Assembly (NCBI GenBank): GCA_005800965.1
Contig: SYEA01000069.1
Location: forward strand, 1-11,386
Source of the DNA: Actinomycetota bacterium
Lineage (GTDB): Bacteria > Actinomycetota > Acidimicrobiia > Acidimicrobiales > Ilumatobacteraceae
Length of the DNA: 11,386 nucleotides
Direction of reading: 5' to 3'
The notes below the pieces were generated by a model. The model made no database searches, was not told the origin of the DNA, and saw only the letters and a list, made by a program, of their open reading frames with translations. Made by a program: the position numbers and the translations under genes. Positions 1 to 8,843 of this stretch are shown here, one piece after another (the stretch's first letter is position 1; each line of letters begins with the position of its first letter).

Positions 1-2361
<2,361 letters not shown>

Positions 2362-2365
<4 letters not shown>

Positions 2366-3294
2366 ATTCGCCACTCGGCATCCCACACACACGCGTCGGC
2401 GCACTCACGTTGCCCAGCCCGGTGCTCACGGCATCCGGCACTGCGGGGCATTCCGACGAACTTGCGGCGTATGTGGATCTATCCACGCTCGGGGCAGTAG
2501 TGGTGAAGTCCGTGGCTTCGTTTGAGTGGCAAGGAAACCCTGCACCACGCCTGCATGCCACGGGAAGTGGCATGATCAACGCGGTCGGCCTGCAGGGCCG
2601 CGGCACGGCGCACTGGGTGCAACACGAACTGCCGCGCTTGCGTGCGCGGGGTGCACGAGTGGTCGCCAGCATCTGGGGTTTTCGTGAATCTGAGTATGAA
2701 CAAGCCGCACTTGATTTGGTGGCGACTGCCGATCAACTCGTGGCAGTTGAGGTCAACTTGTCGTGCCCCAACGTGGATCATGCCCGTGGCATGTTTGCCC
2801 ACAGCGCCACGCAGTCGGCGCAAGTCATCGCCGCAGTGCGACGCGTGTTGCCGGCGAGCGTTGCCGTGTGGGCCAAGTTGAGCCCCAATACCGATCAACT
2901 GGTGTCCATCGCGGGTGCGGTGGTGGCAGCCGGCGCCGATGCTTTGGTGCTCGTTAACACCGTGCTCGGTATGGCGATTGACATCGACACGCGACGCCCG
3001 GCTCTGGGTAACGGTGGTGGCGGGCTGAGCGGTGCCGCGATGCACGCGGTAGCGGTGCGCAGTGTGTTCGACGTGCGGGCTGCTCATCGTCACGTGCCGA
3101 TCGTGGGGGTCGGGGGAGTCAGCAACGCCGACGACGCGCTCGAGTTGATGATGGCTGGCGCTGATGCGGTGCAAGTGGGCACTGCAACGTTTGCTGATCC
3201 GCGGGCAGTCGCCAAGATTCAACGCAAGATGTTTCGCTGGGCACAACGTCAGGGCATCACATCGTGGGGCGAGGTCATCAATAGCGCGCACTAG
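2362..3294 (+). CDS. pyrD: Dihydroorotate dehydrogenase, class 1B-like catalytic subunit
   Basis: PyrD oxidises dihydroorotate to orotate, the fourth step of pyrimidine synthesis, using FMN in a TIM barrel. The 310-residue protein shows TASGTAG (23-29), the flavin/substrate lysine K49 in VVVKS, the NAVGLQ loop (73-78), NLSCPNV with class 1 catalytic-base cysteine C135, KLSPN, the NTVLGM segment, GNGGGGLSG, VGVGGV and AVQVGTA at the FMN phosphate end. The cysteine (class 2 has serine) and the lack of an N-terminal membrane helix make it class 1. The NTVLGM and GGLSG segments resemble the NAD-dependent 1B type, which needs the electron-transfer partner PyrK; no pyrK lies in the window. The family's NAxGLQNxG loop reads NAVGLQGRG here, with glycine in place of asparagine. 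The GTG start at 2362 is inside the carB stop (GTGA). No Shine-Dalgarno is visible, so re-initiation after carB is likely. Confidence 0.95.
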
Positions 3295-3297
3295 CCT
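3292..3297 (+). promoter_or_regulatory. Candidate -10 element (TAGCCT) for a leaderless mihF transcript
   Basis: TAGCCT fits the actinobacterial -10 pattern TANNNT. It begins in the pyrD stop codon (TAG) and ends six bases before the mihF ATG, so transcription would start at or beside the A of the ATG. mihF has no Shine-Dalgarno. The same hexamer lies eight bases before def and hisG. No convincing -35 box is visible. If real, mihF-gmk could be transcribed independently of the pyr genes. Confidence 0.45.
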
Positions 3298-3303
3298 TCT
3301 GTT

Positions 3304-3642
3304 ATGGCAGTGACGCCAGTGGTTGACCAGCGCAGCGAGATAGTGCTTGCTCGCCTTGCCGAGCGGCGCATTCAACTCGAAGCCCTCGTTGGTGCGGTGC
3401 ACGACCATTCGGTTTCTCTGGCCGATGTCTTTGCCCGAGCAGGCGACCCCAGCGTGACCACGCTCGAGCCTGACGCGCTCGTGTGTCGTTTTGTGTATCT
3501 CGTGAAAATTGCCGAGGCGTTGCCTGGTGTGGGCAAGGTTCGTGCACGTCGCGTGTTGGCTGACCACGGATGTGGCGAACGCACGCGGGTCGGTGACGTA
3601 GAGGTGAATGACCGCGACATGTTGGTGCAGGCGTTGCGATGA
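3304..3642 (+). CDS. mihF: Integration host factor, actinobacterial type (mIHF)
   Basis: This 112-residue protein matches the actinobacterial mIHF family by position (directly before gmk and rpoZ) and by its core motif. mIHF is a nucleoid-associated protein that binds DNA through a helix-two-turn-helix/helix-hairpin-helix fold; it is unrelated to E. coli IHF and was first found as a cofactor of mycobacteriophage L5 integration. The helix-hairpin-helix signature LPGVGKVRARRVL is at residues 73-85, followed by ERTRVGDV. The N-terminal ~60 residues are helical but poorly conserved, as is usual for the family; two cysteines (61 and 90) are present. The ATG at 3304 is nine bases after the pyrD stop and has no Shine-Dalgarno, but a TAGCCT element lies just upstream. 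The end overlaps gmk by ATGA. Confidence 0.85.
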   Translation: MAVTPVVDQRSEIVLARLAERRIQLEALVGAVHDHSVSLADVFARAGDPSVTTLEPDALVCRFVYLVKIAEALPGVGKVRARRVLADHGCGERTRVGDVEVNDRDMLVQALR

Positions 3643-4193
3643 GTGGCATCGTGTTCGTGGTGTCGGGGCCAGGTGGGGTTGGCAAGAGCACGGTGGTTGG
3701 CGAACTCATGAAACGTGATTCGGCACTGTGGTTGAGTCGATCTTGGACCACCCGAGAGCGTCGTCCCGGCGAGGCTGACGACGCCTACAACTTCGTGTCG
3801 CGTGATGCCTTTGAAGCCCACATCGTGGCTGGCGGTTTCTTGGAGTGGACGACGTTTTTGGGCAACTACTACGGCACACCGCTGCCTACACCGACGCCTG
3901 GCAAAGACATCGTGCTGGAAATCGAAGTCGATGGTGCCAGCCAGGTGAAACAGCAACACCCGTCAGCCGTGCTGATCTTCGTGTTGCCGCCATCACGCGA
4001 AGAGCAACGCCAACGGCTCACGGTGCGCGGCGACGATGAGCGCAAAGTCGACGAACGGCTCCGCAAGGCCGAAGAAGAAGAGCCAGTGGGCATCGCCCTG
4101 GCTGACCACGTGATCATCAACCACACGCTGGACCAGACCATTGCCGACATGCTGGCCATCGTGGCGCAGGCTCGCCGCGCCGCTAGCATCTAG
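3639..4193 (+). CDS. gmk: Guanylate kinase
   Basis: Gmk phosphorylates GMP to GDP with ATP, an essential cytoplasmic step in GTP/dGTP supply. The P-loop GPGGVGKST is at residues 10-18. The GMP-binding part contains SWTTRERRPGE (the serine and both arginines that hold the GMP phosphate), FLEW and GNYYGTP. LEIEVDGASQV carries the central acidic segment, and RGDDERKVDERL is the arginine-bearing lid. At 184 residues it is slightly shorter than the usual ~190-210, mainly because the segment after GNYYGTP and the C-terminus are compact. The ATG is inside the mihF stop (ATGA), so the two are translationally coupled. A 53-base gap then leads to rpoZ. Assignment is secure. Confidence 0.96.
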   Translation: MSGIVFVVSGPGGVGKSTVVGELMKRDSALWLSRSWTTRERRPGEADDAYNFVSRDAFEAHIVAGGFLEWTTFLGNYYGTPLPTPTPGKDIVLEIEVDGASQVKQQHPSAVLIFVLPPSREEQRQRLTVRGDDERKVDERLRKAEEEEPVGIALADHVIINHTLDQTIADMLAIVAQARRAASI

Positions 4194-4236
4194 GGGTCCC
4201 AGACGCCCTCGTCTCGGCCTCGCCATACAACGCCCC

Positions 4237-4242
4237 AAGGAG
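4237..4242 (+). promoter_or_regulatory. Ribosome binding site of rpoZ (AAGGAG)
   Basis: AAGGAG lies four bases before the GTG at 4247. It is the only clear Shine-Dalgarno sequence I see ahead of a gene in this window, and it favours GTG 4247 over the in-frame ATG at 4271. Confidence 0.7.
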
Positions 4243-4246
4243 TCTT

Positions 4247-4588
4247 GTGTCCACCACGCCTGAAAATTCCATGATGTCGCCGGCAATCGAAAAACTGATG
4301 AATCGCACGCAGTCCAAGTTCAGCCTTGTTACCTTGGCCGCCAAGCGGGCCCGCGAGATCACCGAGTACTTCGGCAACCTGCAAACCGGCAGTGTCGTTG
4401 GCCCAACGGTCGAGTCGGTGAGCACCAAGCATCTTTCGGTGGCCTTCGAAGAAATCGCCGCTGACAAAGTGCGTTTCGTTGCCAAGACGCTCGACGAGAT
4501 TCGTGCCGAAATCGCCGAACTGCAGCGCCAAGAAGACGAAGCAAACGCGCTCGATGCTTCGCAGGATGCCGAAGCTCAACCCGAGTAG
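4247..4588 (+). CDS. rpoZ: DNA-directed RNA polymerase omega subunit
   Basis: Omega is the small RNA polymerase subunit that clamps the C-terminal part of beta-prime and helps assembly. The 113-residue product has the family core: PAIEKLMNRTQSKFSLVTLAAKR in pieces at about 12-34, with SKFSLV and the invariant AAKRAREI (31-38), then the EEIAADKVRF helix typical of the C-terminal half. The tail is acidic and charged (EIAELQRQEDE onward), probably a flexible extension. GTG 4247 is preferred because of the AAGGAG just upstream. The 53 bases between gmk and rpoZ hold this site and nothing else I can identify. metK follows nine bases after the stop. In many actinobacteria coaBC lies between rpoZ and metK; here it does not. 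Confidence 0.93.
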   Translation: MSTTPENSMMSPAIEKLMNRTQSKFSLVTLAAKRAREITEYFGNLQTGSVVGPTVESVSTKHLSVAFEEIAADKVRFVAKTLDEIRAEIAELQRQEDEANALDASQDAEAQPE

Positions 4589-4597
4589 GTTTTGGTC

Positions 4598-5794
4598 GTG
4601 GCACGTAACTTCACGTTCACGTCGGAGAGTGTGACCGAGGGTCACCCCGACAAGATGGCTGACCAAATCAGCGACTCGGTGTTGGATGCAATTTTGGCCG
4701 AAGACCCACAGGGTCGTGTGGCCTGCGAAACATTGCTCACCACCGGCTTGTGTGTGATTGCCGGTGAAATCACCACGTCGGCGTATGTCGATATTCCCAA
4801 ACTGGCGCGCAGTGTCATCAAAGAAATTGGTTACGACAATGCTGCGTATGGCTTTGACGGCAACACCTGTGGCGTCATCATCAGCATCGACGAACAGTCG
4901 AGCGACATTGCGATGGGTGTCGACAAGAGCGAAGAGTTGCGCGGCGGCAAGAGTGGCGAAGACCGTCTCAATGCCCAGGGTGCCGGCGATCAAGGAATGA
5001 TGTTCGGTTACGCCTGCGACGAAACGACCGAGCTCATGCCGTTGCCCATCTTTCTTGCCCATCGTCTGGCCGAGCAACTCACCGAGGTGCGCAAATCGGG
5101 TGCCATCCCATATCTGCGTCCGGACGGTAAGACGCAGGTGTCATTTGACTACGAAGACGGTGTTCCGGTGCGCTTGCGCACCGTGTTGATCAGCACGCAG
5201 CATGCCGACGGAATTTCCCGCGACACGGTGATTCGCCCCGACCTCATCGAACAAGTGATTCGCCCGATCGTGCCGGCCAAGTTTGCCAAAGATGACTATG
5301 CCGTCTACATCAACCCGACCGGCGAATTCGTGAAGGGTGGACCACACGCCGACACCGGTCTCACCGGGCGCAAGATTATCGTCGACACTTACGGCGGCAT
5401 GGGTCGCCACGGTGGTGGGGCGTTCAGCGGCAAAGATCCGTCGAAGGTCGATCGTTCGGCTGCCTACGCCGCGCGATGGGTGGCCAAGCACGTCGTGGCT
5501 TCGGGTGCAGCGCGCCGCTGCGAAGTGCAAGTCGCCTATGCCATTGGTATGGCGCAGCCGATCAGCATCCTCGTCGAGACGTTCGGTACCAACACGGTTG
5601 CAGAATCACAAATCGAGCAGGCCGTGCGCGACACATTCGACCTGCGACCAGCCGCCATCGTGCGCGACCTCGATTTGAAGCGTCCGATTTATCGTCGCAC
5701 TGCTGCGTATGGGCACTTCGGTCGCAACGATCCCAACTTCACGTGGGAACAAGTGTCGCGGCTTGATGCGTTCAAAAAAGCCGCCAAACTGTAG
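4598..5794 (+). CDS. metK: S-adenosylmethionine synthetase (methionine adenosyltransferase)
   Basis: MetK forms S-adenosylmethionine from methionine and ATP, the methyl donor for most methyltransferases, including the RsmC-like enzyme encoded nearby. With the GTG at 4598 the protein is 398 residues and starts [19 protein letters not shown], lining up with known MetK starts; the frame also allows a TTG at 4592, two codons earlier, which I consider less likely. Signatures are GHPDK (15-19, ATP contact), [12 protein letters not shown] (about 127-138), [19 protein letters not shown], and the glycine-rich [16 protein letters not shown] (about 272-287). Length is normal (380-410). The start is nine bases after the rpoZ stop, leaving no room for a SAM riboswitch, so it is probably cotranscribed with rpoZ. 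No good Shine-Dalgarno is visible. Confidence 0.96.
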   Translation: MARNFTFTSESVTEGHPDKMADQISDSVLDAILAEDPQGRVACETLLTTGLCVIAGEITTSAYVDIPKLARSVIKEIGYDNAAYGFDGNTCGVIISIDEQSSDIAMGVDKSEELRGGKSGEDRLNAQGAGDQGMMFGYACDETTELMPLPIFLAHRLAEQLTEVRKSGAIPYLRPDGKTQVSFDYEDGVPVRLRTVLISTQHADGISRDTVIRPDLIEQVIRPIVPAKFAKDDYAVYINPTGEFVKGGPHADTGLTGRKIIVDTYGGMGRHGGGAFSGKDPSKVDRSAAYAARWVAKHVVASGAARRCEVQVAYAIGMAQPISILVETFGTNTVAESQIEQAVRDTFDLRPAAIVRDLDLKRPIYRRTAAYGHFGRNDPNFTWEQVSRLDAFKKAAKL

Positions 5795-5802
5795 ACCGCT
5801 TC

Positions 5803-5813
5803 GCCCACTGGGC
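5803..5813 (+). terminator. Weak hairpin after metK
   Basis: GCCC-ACT-GGGC forms a four-base-pair stem with a three-base loop eight bases after the metK stop. It has no T-run. It could be a weak terminator or pause site, but such short stems are common by chance in GC-rich DNA. Confidence 0.2.
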
Positions 5814-5835
5814 TGTGACGCCGCCACCGGCTGCG

Positions 5836-5841
5836 TAATCT
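5836..5841 (+). promoter_or_regulatory. Candidate -10 element (TAATCT) for priA
   Basis: TAATCT fits TANNNT and ends ten bases before the priA GTG. GTGACG, 15 bases upstream (5815-5820), matches four of six positions of the TTGACA -35 consensus. The 57-base metK-priA gap otherwise holds only the weak hairpin at 5803. The short distance implies a leaderless or nearly leaderless transcript. Confidence 0.35.
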
Positions 5842-5851
5842 CGTAACTATT

Positions 5852-7639
5852 GTGTCGTTGCTTGCCCGAGTCGTCGTAGATGTCACGGGCGTCGATAAAC
5901 CGTTCGATTATCTCATCCCCGACGCATTGCGCAGCGATGTGGTGGTTGGCTCGCGGGTGCGCGTGTCGTTGCATCGTCGCGAGGTGTCGGCGTGGGTGAT
6001 GGCAATCATCGAAGACGTCGACAGTGACGTTGACGCCAAGCGACTCTTGCCCATTATCAAGGTGATGTCGATCGGGCCATTGCCAGATGTGGTGGCCCTG
6101 GTGGAGTGGGCAGCAGTGCGGTGGGTGTCGCGCCGTCGGCCATTTTTTGTTTCAGCCTCACCACCCAAGCGCGTGCCACGTTTGGTGGCTAGTCGTTACG
6201 GCGCCCGCAGTAGGAACGCGTCCACATCTGACCACGCATCGGAAAATGCAGCACTCGTCGCGCTGTTTCGTGCCGTAGGCGGTGTGGTGCAATCTGGCCC
6301 CGCGTCAACGCACTCCGCACTGCTTTCTGCCGCAACTCGCCAGGGCCCCACCTTGGTGGTGGTGCCAACCGTCGTGCGAGCGCGGCGCCTGGCTGCCCAC
6401 TGTCGTCAACTCGGCTTAACCACGGCGGTGTATCCCGACGATTGGGTGGCAGCAGCATCCGGCGTCGACGTCGTGGTGGGCGCGCGGTCCGCGGTGTGGG
6501 CAAGTGTTGCGCAACTTGCCAGCATCATCGTGATCGACGAACACGATGACACCTTGCAAGAAGAACGAGCCCCCACTTGGCACGCGCGTGATGTGGCAAT
6601 CGAGCGAGCCCGCCAAGCCGGCATTGCCTGTGTGTTGGTGTCACCCGTGCCTACGTTGAGCGCACGTCAATGGGCGCACTCGATTGGTGCAGATGTCGTG
6701 CAAGCCCACGACGCCACAGACTGGCCAACGATCCGCTTGATTGATCGCAACATTGACGAACGCTGGGCATCGTCGCTGGTCACGAGCGAACTGATCGAGT
6801 TGCTGCGCGATCACACCAAACGTGTGGTGTGTGTGCTGAACGTAAAAGGTCGGGCTCGCGCGGTGGCCTGCGATGCATGTCGCACGGTGGCGTGCTGCGA
6901 GGCTTGCGGGGCTGCGGTGCAACAGCCCGACGAGCAAGGGTTGTCGTGCCCGCGGTGTGCAGCCACACGACCCGTGGTGTGCTTGGCCTGCGGGTCGCAA
7001 AAGATGCGCTCTATCCGTATCGGTATCTCACGCCTGCGCGACGAACTCGAGGCCGCAGCCGGGCGACCGGTGCAAGAGATCAAACCAACCACTAGTGCCA
7101 TTGAGCCCCACACATCGGTGTTCGTAGGCACCGAAGCGGTGTTGCACCGCATCGATCGTGCTGATGTGGTGGTGTTCTTGGACATCGACGCCGAGTTGCT
7201 GGCCCCCCGCTTTCGCGCCAGCGAGCAGGCGTTGAGTTTGGTGGCGCACGGTGCGCGACTCGTAACGGGTGGCAGCGGTAGTGCGGATGGCAGTACAGGT
7301 GGTGAAGTCGTGCTCCAAACTTCGGTGCCACAGCACGAGGTGATGGTGGGTTTGGTGGCGGCCAACCTTGCACCCCATGTGGCTGCCGAAACCGAGCGTC
7401 GACAGCGCCTGCGCTTGCCACCGTTTGGTGCTCTGGCCGAGATCAGCGGTGCTGGGGCGCCGGATCTGGCCGCTCAACTTGCGGCGTCGTTGCTGGTGCA
7501 AGTGGCCACCAACGAAGATCGCACCTTGGTGCGTGCTGCATCGTGGGAGGCCTTGAGCGAAGCGTTGACTGTTGCGCTCGGCGCTGGGGCTCGCCCCAAG
7601 GTGCGGGCGCGCATTGCAGTCGACCCTCCACGCGCCTGA
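5852..7639 (+). CDS. priA: Replication restart protein PriA homologue lacking helicase motifs
   Basis: PriA recognises stalled forks and loads the replisome away from oriC. The 595-residue protein keeps the family's architecture: an N-terminal 3'-end-binding domain (FDYLIP, GSRVRVSLHRREVSAWV), the two helicase lobes as folds, a zinc region with four CxxC pairs at about residues 340-380, and the C-terminal domain (QRLRLPPFGALAEIS). The ATPase motifs are gone. Where GSGKT is expected (near residue 150) the sequence reads GPASTHSALLS; the DEEH box is IDEHDDTLQEE (about 229); the AGRAGR motif is replaced by HGARLVTGGSGS. Loss of the helicase motifs is established for mycobacterial and other actinobacterial PriA, so this is a lineage trait and not a pseudogene: the frame is intact and surrounding motifs (EERAPTWHARD) persist. 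GTG 5852 gives the usual N-terminus. It is convergent with the following gene. Confidence 0.9.
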   Translation: MSLLARVVVDVTGVDKPFDYLIPDALRSDVVVGSRVRVSLHRREVSAWVMAIIEDVDSDVDAKRLLPIIKVMSIGPLPDVVALVEWAAVRWVSRRRPFFVSASPPKRVPRLVASRYGARSRNASTSDHASENAALVALFRAVGGVVQSGPASTHSALLSAATRQGPTLVVVPTVVRARRLAAHCRQLGLTTAVYPDDWVAAASGVDVVVGARSAVWASVAQLASIIVIDEHDDTLQEERAPTWHARDVAIERARQAGIACVLVSPVPTLSARQWAHSIGADVVQAHDATDWPTIRLIDRNIDERWASSLVTSELIELLRDHTKRVVCVLNVKGRARAVACDACRTVACCEACGAAVQQPDEQGLSCPRCAATRPVVCLACGSQKMRSIRIGISRLRDELEAAAGRPVQEIKPTTSAIEPHTSVFVGTEAVLHRIDRADVVVFLDIDAELLAPRFRASEQALSLVAHGARLVTGGSGSADGSTGGEVVLQTSVPQHEVMVGLVAANLAPHVAAETERRQRLRLPPFGALAEISGAGAPDLAAQLAASLLVQVATNEDRTLVRAASWEALSEALTVALGAGARPKVRARIAVDPPRA

Positions 7640-7650
7640 GTCGGCACAGA

Positions 7651-7695
7651 GACTCGCGCGTCGGGTTCGGGCTACGTTCGGCTTACGCGCGTGTC
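7651..7695. terminator. Candidate shared terminator hairpin between convergent priA and rsmC-like gene
   Basis: GACTCGCGCGT (7651-7661) pairs with ACGCGCGTGTC (7685-7695) over 10 of 11 positions with one T-T mismatch, enclosing a 23-base loop. It starts 11 bases after the priA stop and its right arm covers the last codons of the opposing gene, so it could serve both directions. There is no T-run, and the stem is CG-alternating, which makes chance pairing easier. Confidence 0.4.
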
Positions 7696-8282
7696 ACGTG
7701 CAGAACGCGGTAGCCCTGTTTGCTGGCGTGACGTTGCACCACGTAGCCCTCGGTAGCCAGCCATTTGGCCAGCGAATCAGAACCCAAATTTTTGTGCACC
7801 ACCAAGTCGGCGCAACCCTGCGGGGTGAGGCGTGCCAACCATTCGCGTAGCAGTCGATGTAGCTCGTCTTTACCGATACGAATCGGGGGATTCGACCAGA
7901 TCGCATCGAACTGCAACTCGGCGGGCACGTCGCCCACGGTCACGACCCGCACATTAGACAGGTCATTGAGTTTTACGGAGCGACGGGCTACTTCGATCGC
8001 CCGCTCGTTTACATCGACGGCCCAGACTTCGGCATTTGGGCGCAGCTTGGCAAGAGCCACGGCAATTGCACCACCACCACAGCCAAGGTCGAGCAGCACG
8101 CCACCAGTTGGCACTTGCGCATTCTCAATAAGCACTCGGGTTCCCCAATCGAGTTCGCCGTGGTTGAATACGCCGCGGTCGCCAGCCAGCGTGAGTTGCA
8201 GTTTGCGTACCTGCACTTGATGAGTAGTCGGCGTCGAGGGCGACGTCGGGTCCGGGGTGAAGTAGTGATCAGATGACGACAT
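7683..8282 (-). CDS. Single-domain RsmC-like 16S rRNA (guanine-N2) methyltransferase
   Basis: This 199-residue protein is a class I SAM-dependent methyltransferase of the RsmC/RlmG type. HYFTPDP near the N-terminus and GVFNHGELDWGTRVL (about 37-51) are typical of the family. Motif I DLGCGGG is at 65-71, the acidic end of strand 2 is D90 (AVDVNE), and the catalytic NPP motif is SNPPIRIGK (130-138); SNPP is characteristic of N2-guanine rRNA methylation. The tail KQGYRVLHV is also family-like. E. coli RsmC (about 343 residues) has two methyltransferase domains; this is the one-domain version usual in Gram-positive bacteria. Target G1207 of 16S rRNA is inferred from the family, not visible here. 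The ATG at 8282 is 23 bases from the def GTG on the other strand, so regulatory sequences must overlap. No clear Shine-Dalgarno or TANNNT element precedes it. Confidence 0.85.
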   Translation of the reverse strand: MSSSDHYFTPDPTSPSTPTTHQVQVRKLQLTLAGDRGVFNHGELDWGTRVLIENAQVPTGGVLLDLGCGGGAIAVALAKLRPNAEVWAVDVNERAIEVARRSVKLNDLSNVRVVTVGDVPAELQFDAIWSNPPIRIGKDELHRLLREWLARLTPQGCADLVVHKNLGSDSLAKWLATEGYVVQRHASKQGYRVLHVTRA

Positions 8283-8291
8283 GCCAATCGG

Positions 8292-8297
8292 TAGCCT
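8292..8297 (+). promoter_or_regulatory. Candidate -10 element (TAGCCT) for a leaderless def transcript
   Basis: TAGCCT ends eight bases before the GTG at 8306, the spacing expected if transcription begins at the start codon. Spacing and hexamer are identical to those before hisG. It supports GTG 8306 as the def start over the upstream in-frame ATG at 8273, which would place this element inside the coding sequence. Confidence 0.45.
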
Positions 8298-8305
8298 TAC
8301 ACAGC

Positions 8306-8827
8306 GTGACGTACGAAATTCGCACCTTTGGCGACCCCGTATTGAAAGCTGTCGCCGAACCCGTCACCAATATTGATGCCAAGTTGGTGTCGCTCACCGA
8401 TGAGATGTTCGAGGTCATGTACAAAGCCCCCGGCATCGGGTTGGCGGCCACCCAAATTGGTGTGCAACGTCAAATTTTCGTCTACGACATCGACGACAAG
8501 CGCGAGGTGATTTTGAACCCGCAGATTGCCGAGTCGAGTGGGGAGTGGGTGTACGACGAAGGTTGTCTGTCGATTCCAGGTTTGTATGTGGAGATGCTGC
8601 GTCCGAAGAGTGTGTTGGTGCGGGGTATCAACCTGCAGGGCAACCAAGTGGAGTTCGAGGCCGACGAACTTTTGGCGCGCTTGTTCCAACACGAGGTGGA
8701 TCACCTCAACGGGGTGCTCATGTTTGACCGCATGACCCCAGACCAGCGTCGCGAGGCCGTCAAGTTGTATCGCACCCGCGAAGATCAGCCCAAAGATGCC
8801 GAACCATTCCACCTGAAACTGGTGTGA
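8306..8827 (+). CDS. def: Peptide deformylase
   Basis: Def removes the formyl group from the N-terminal methionine of nascent proteins, using a ferrous or similar metal ion. All three signature motifs are present, numbered from GTG 8306: GIGLAATQ (43-50), EGCLS (85-89, C87 binds metal) and HEVDH (129-133, two histidine ligands and the catalytic glutamate). The 173-residue length is normal. The start is a choice: an in-frame ATG at 8273 would add 11 residues and overlap the start of the opposite-strand methyltransferase by 10 bases. GTG 8306 gives MTYEIRTFGDPVLK, which fits family N-termini, and has TAGCCT eight bases upstream. fmt follows 16 bases after the stop, the classic def-fmt pair. Confidence 0.94.
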   Translation: MTYEIRTFGDPVLKAVAEPVTNIDAKLVSLTDEMFEVMYKAPGIGLAATQIGVQRQIFVYDIDDKREVILNPQIAESSGEWVYDEGCLSIPGLYVEMLRPKSVLVRGINLQGNQVEFEADELLARLFQHEVDHLNGVLMFDRMTPDQRREAVKLYRTREDQPKDAEPFHLKLV

Positions 8828-8843
8828 CGCAGATTCGTTGCTC

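Noticed and set aside
2479..3567. 362-codon open frame on the minus strand opposite pyrD and mihF
   Set aside because: Histidine- and arginine-rich composition without hydrophobic core or motifs, typical of a reverse-frame shadow of GC-rich genes.
4589..4600. SAM riboswitch ahead of metK
   Set aside because: Only nine bases separate rpoZ and metK, too few for any known SAM-sensing RNA.
4190..5077. 295-codon open frame on the minus strand opposite rpoZ and metK
   Set aside because: It lies antisense to two unmistakable genes, crosses their junction and matches no family; long antisense frames are expected from the codon bias of this DNA.
8273..8305. ATG 8273 as the start of def
   Set aside because: The extra 11 residues do not resemble family N-termini, would overlap the opposite gene's start and would bury the TAGCCT element; GTG 8306 fits better, though this is not proven.
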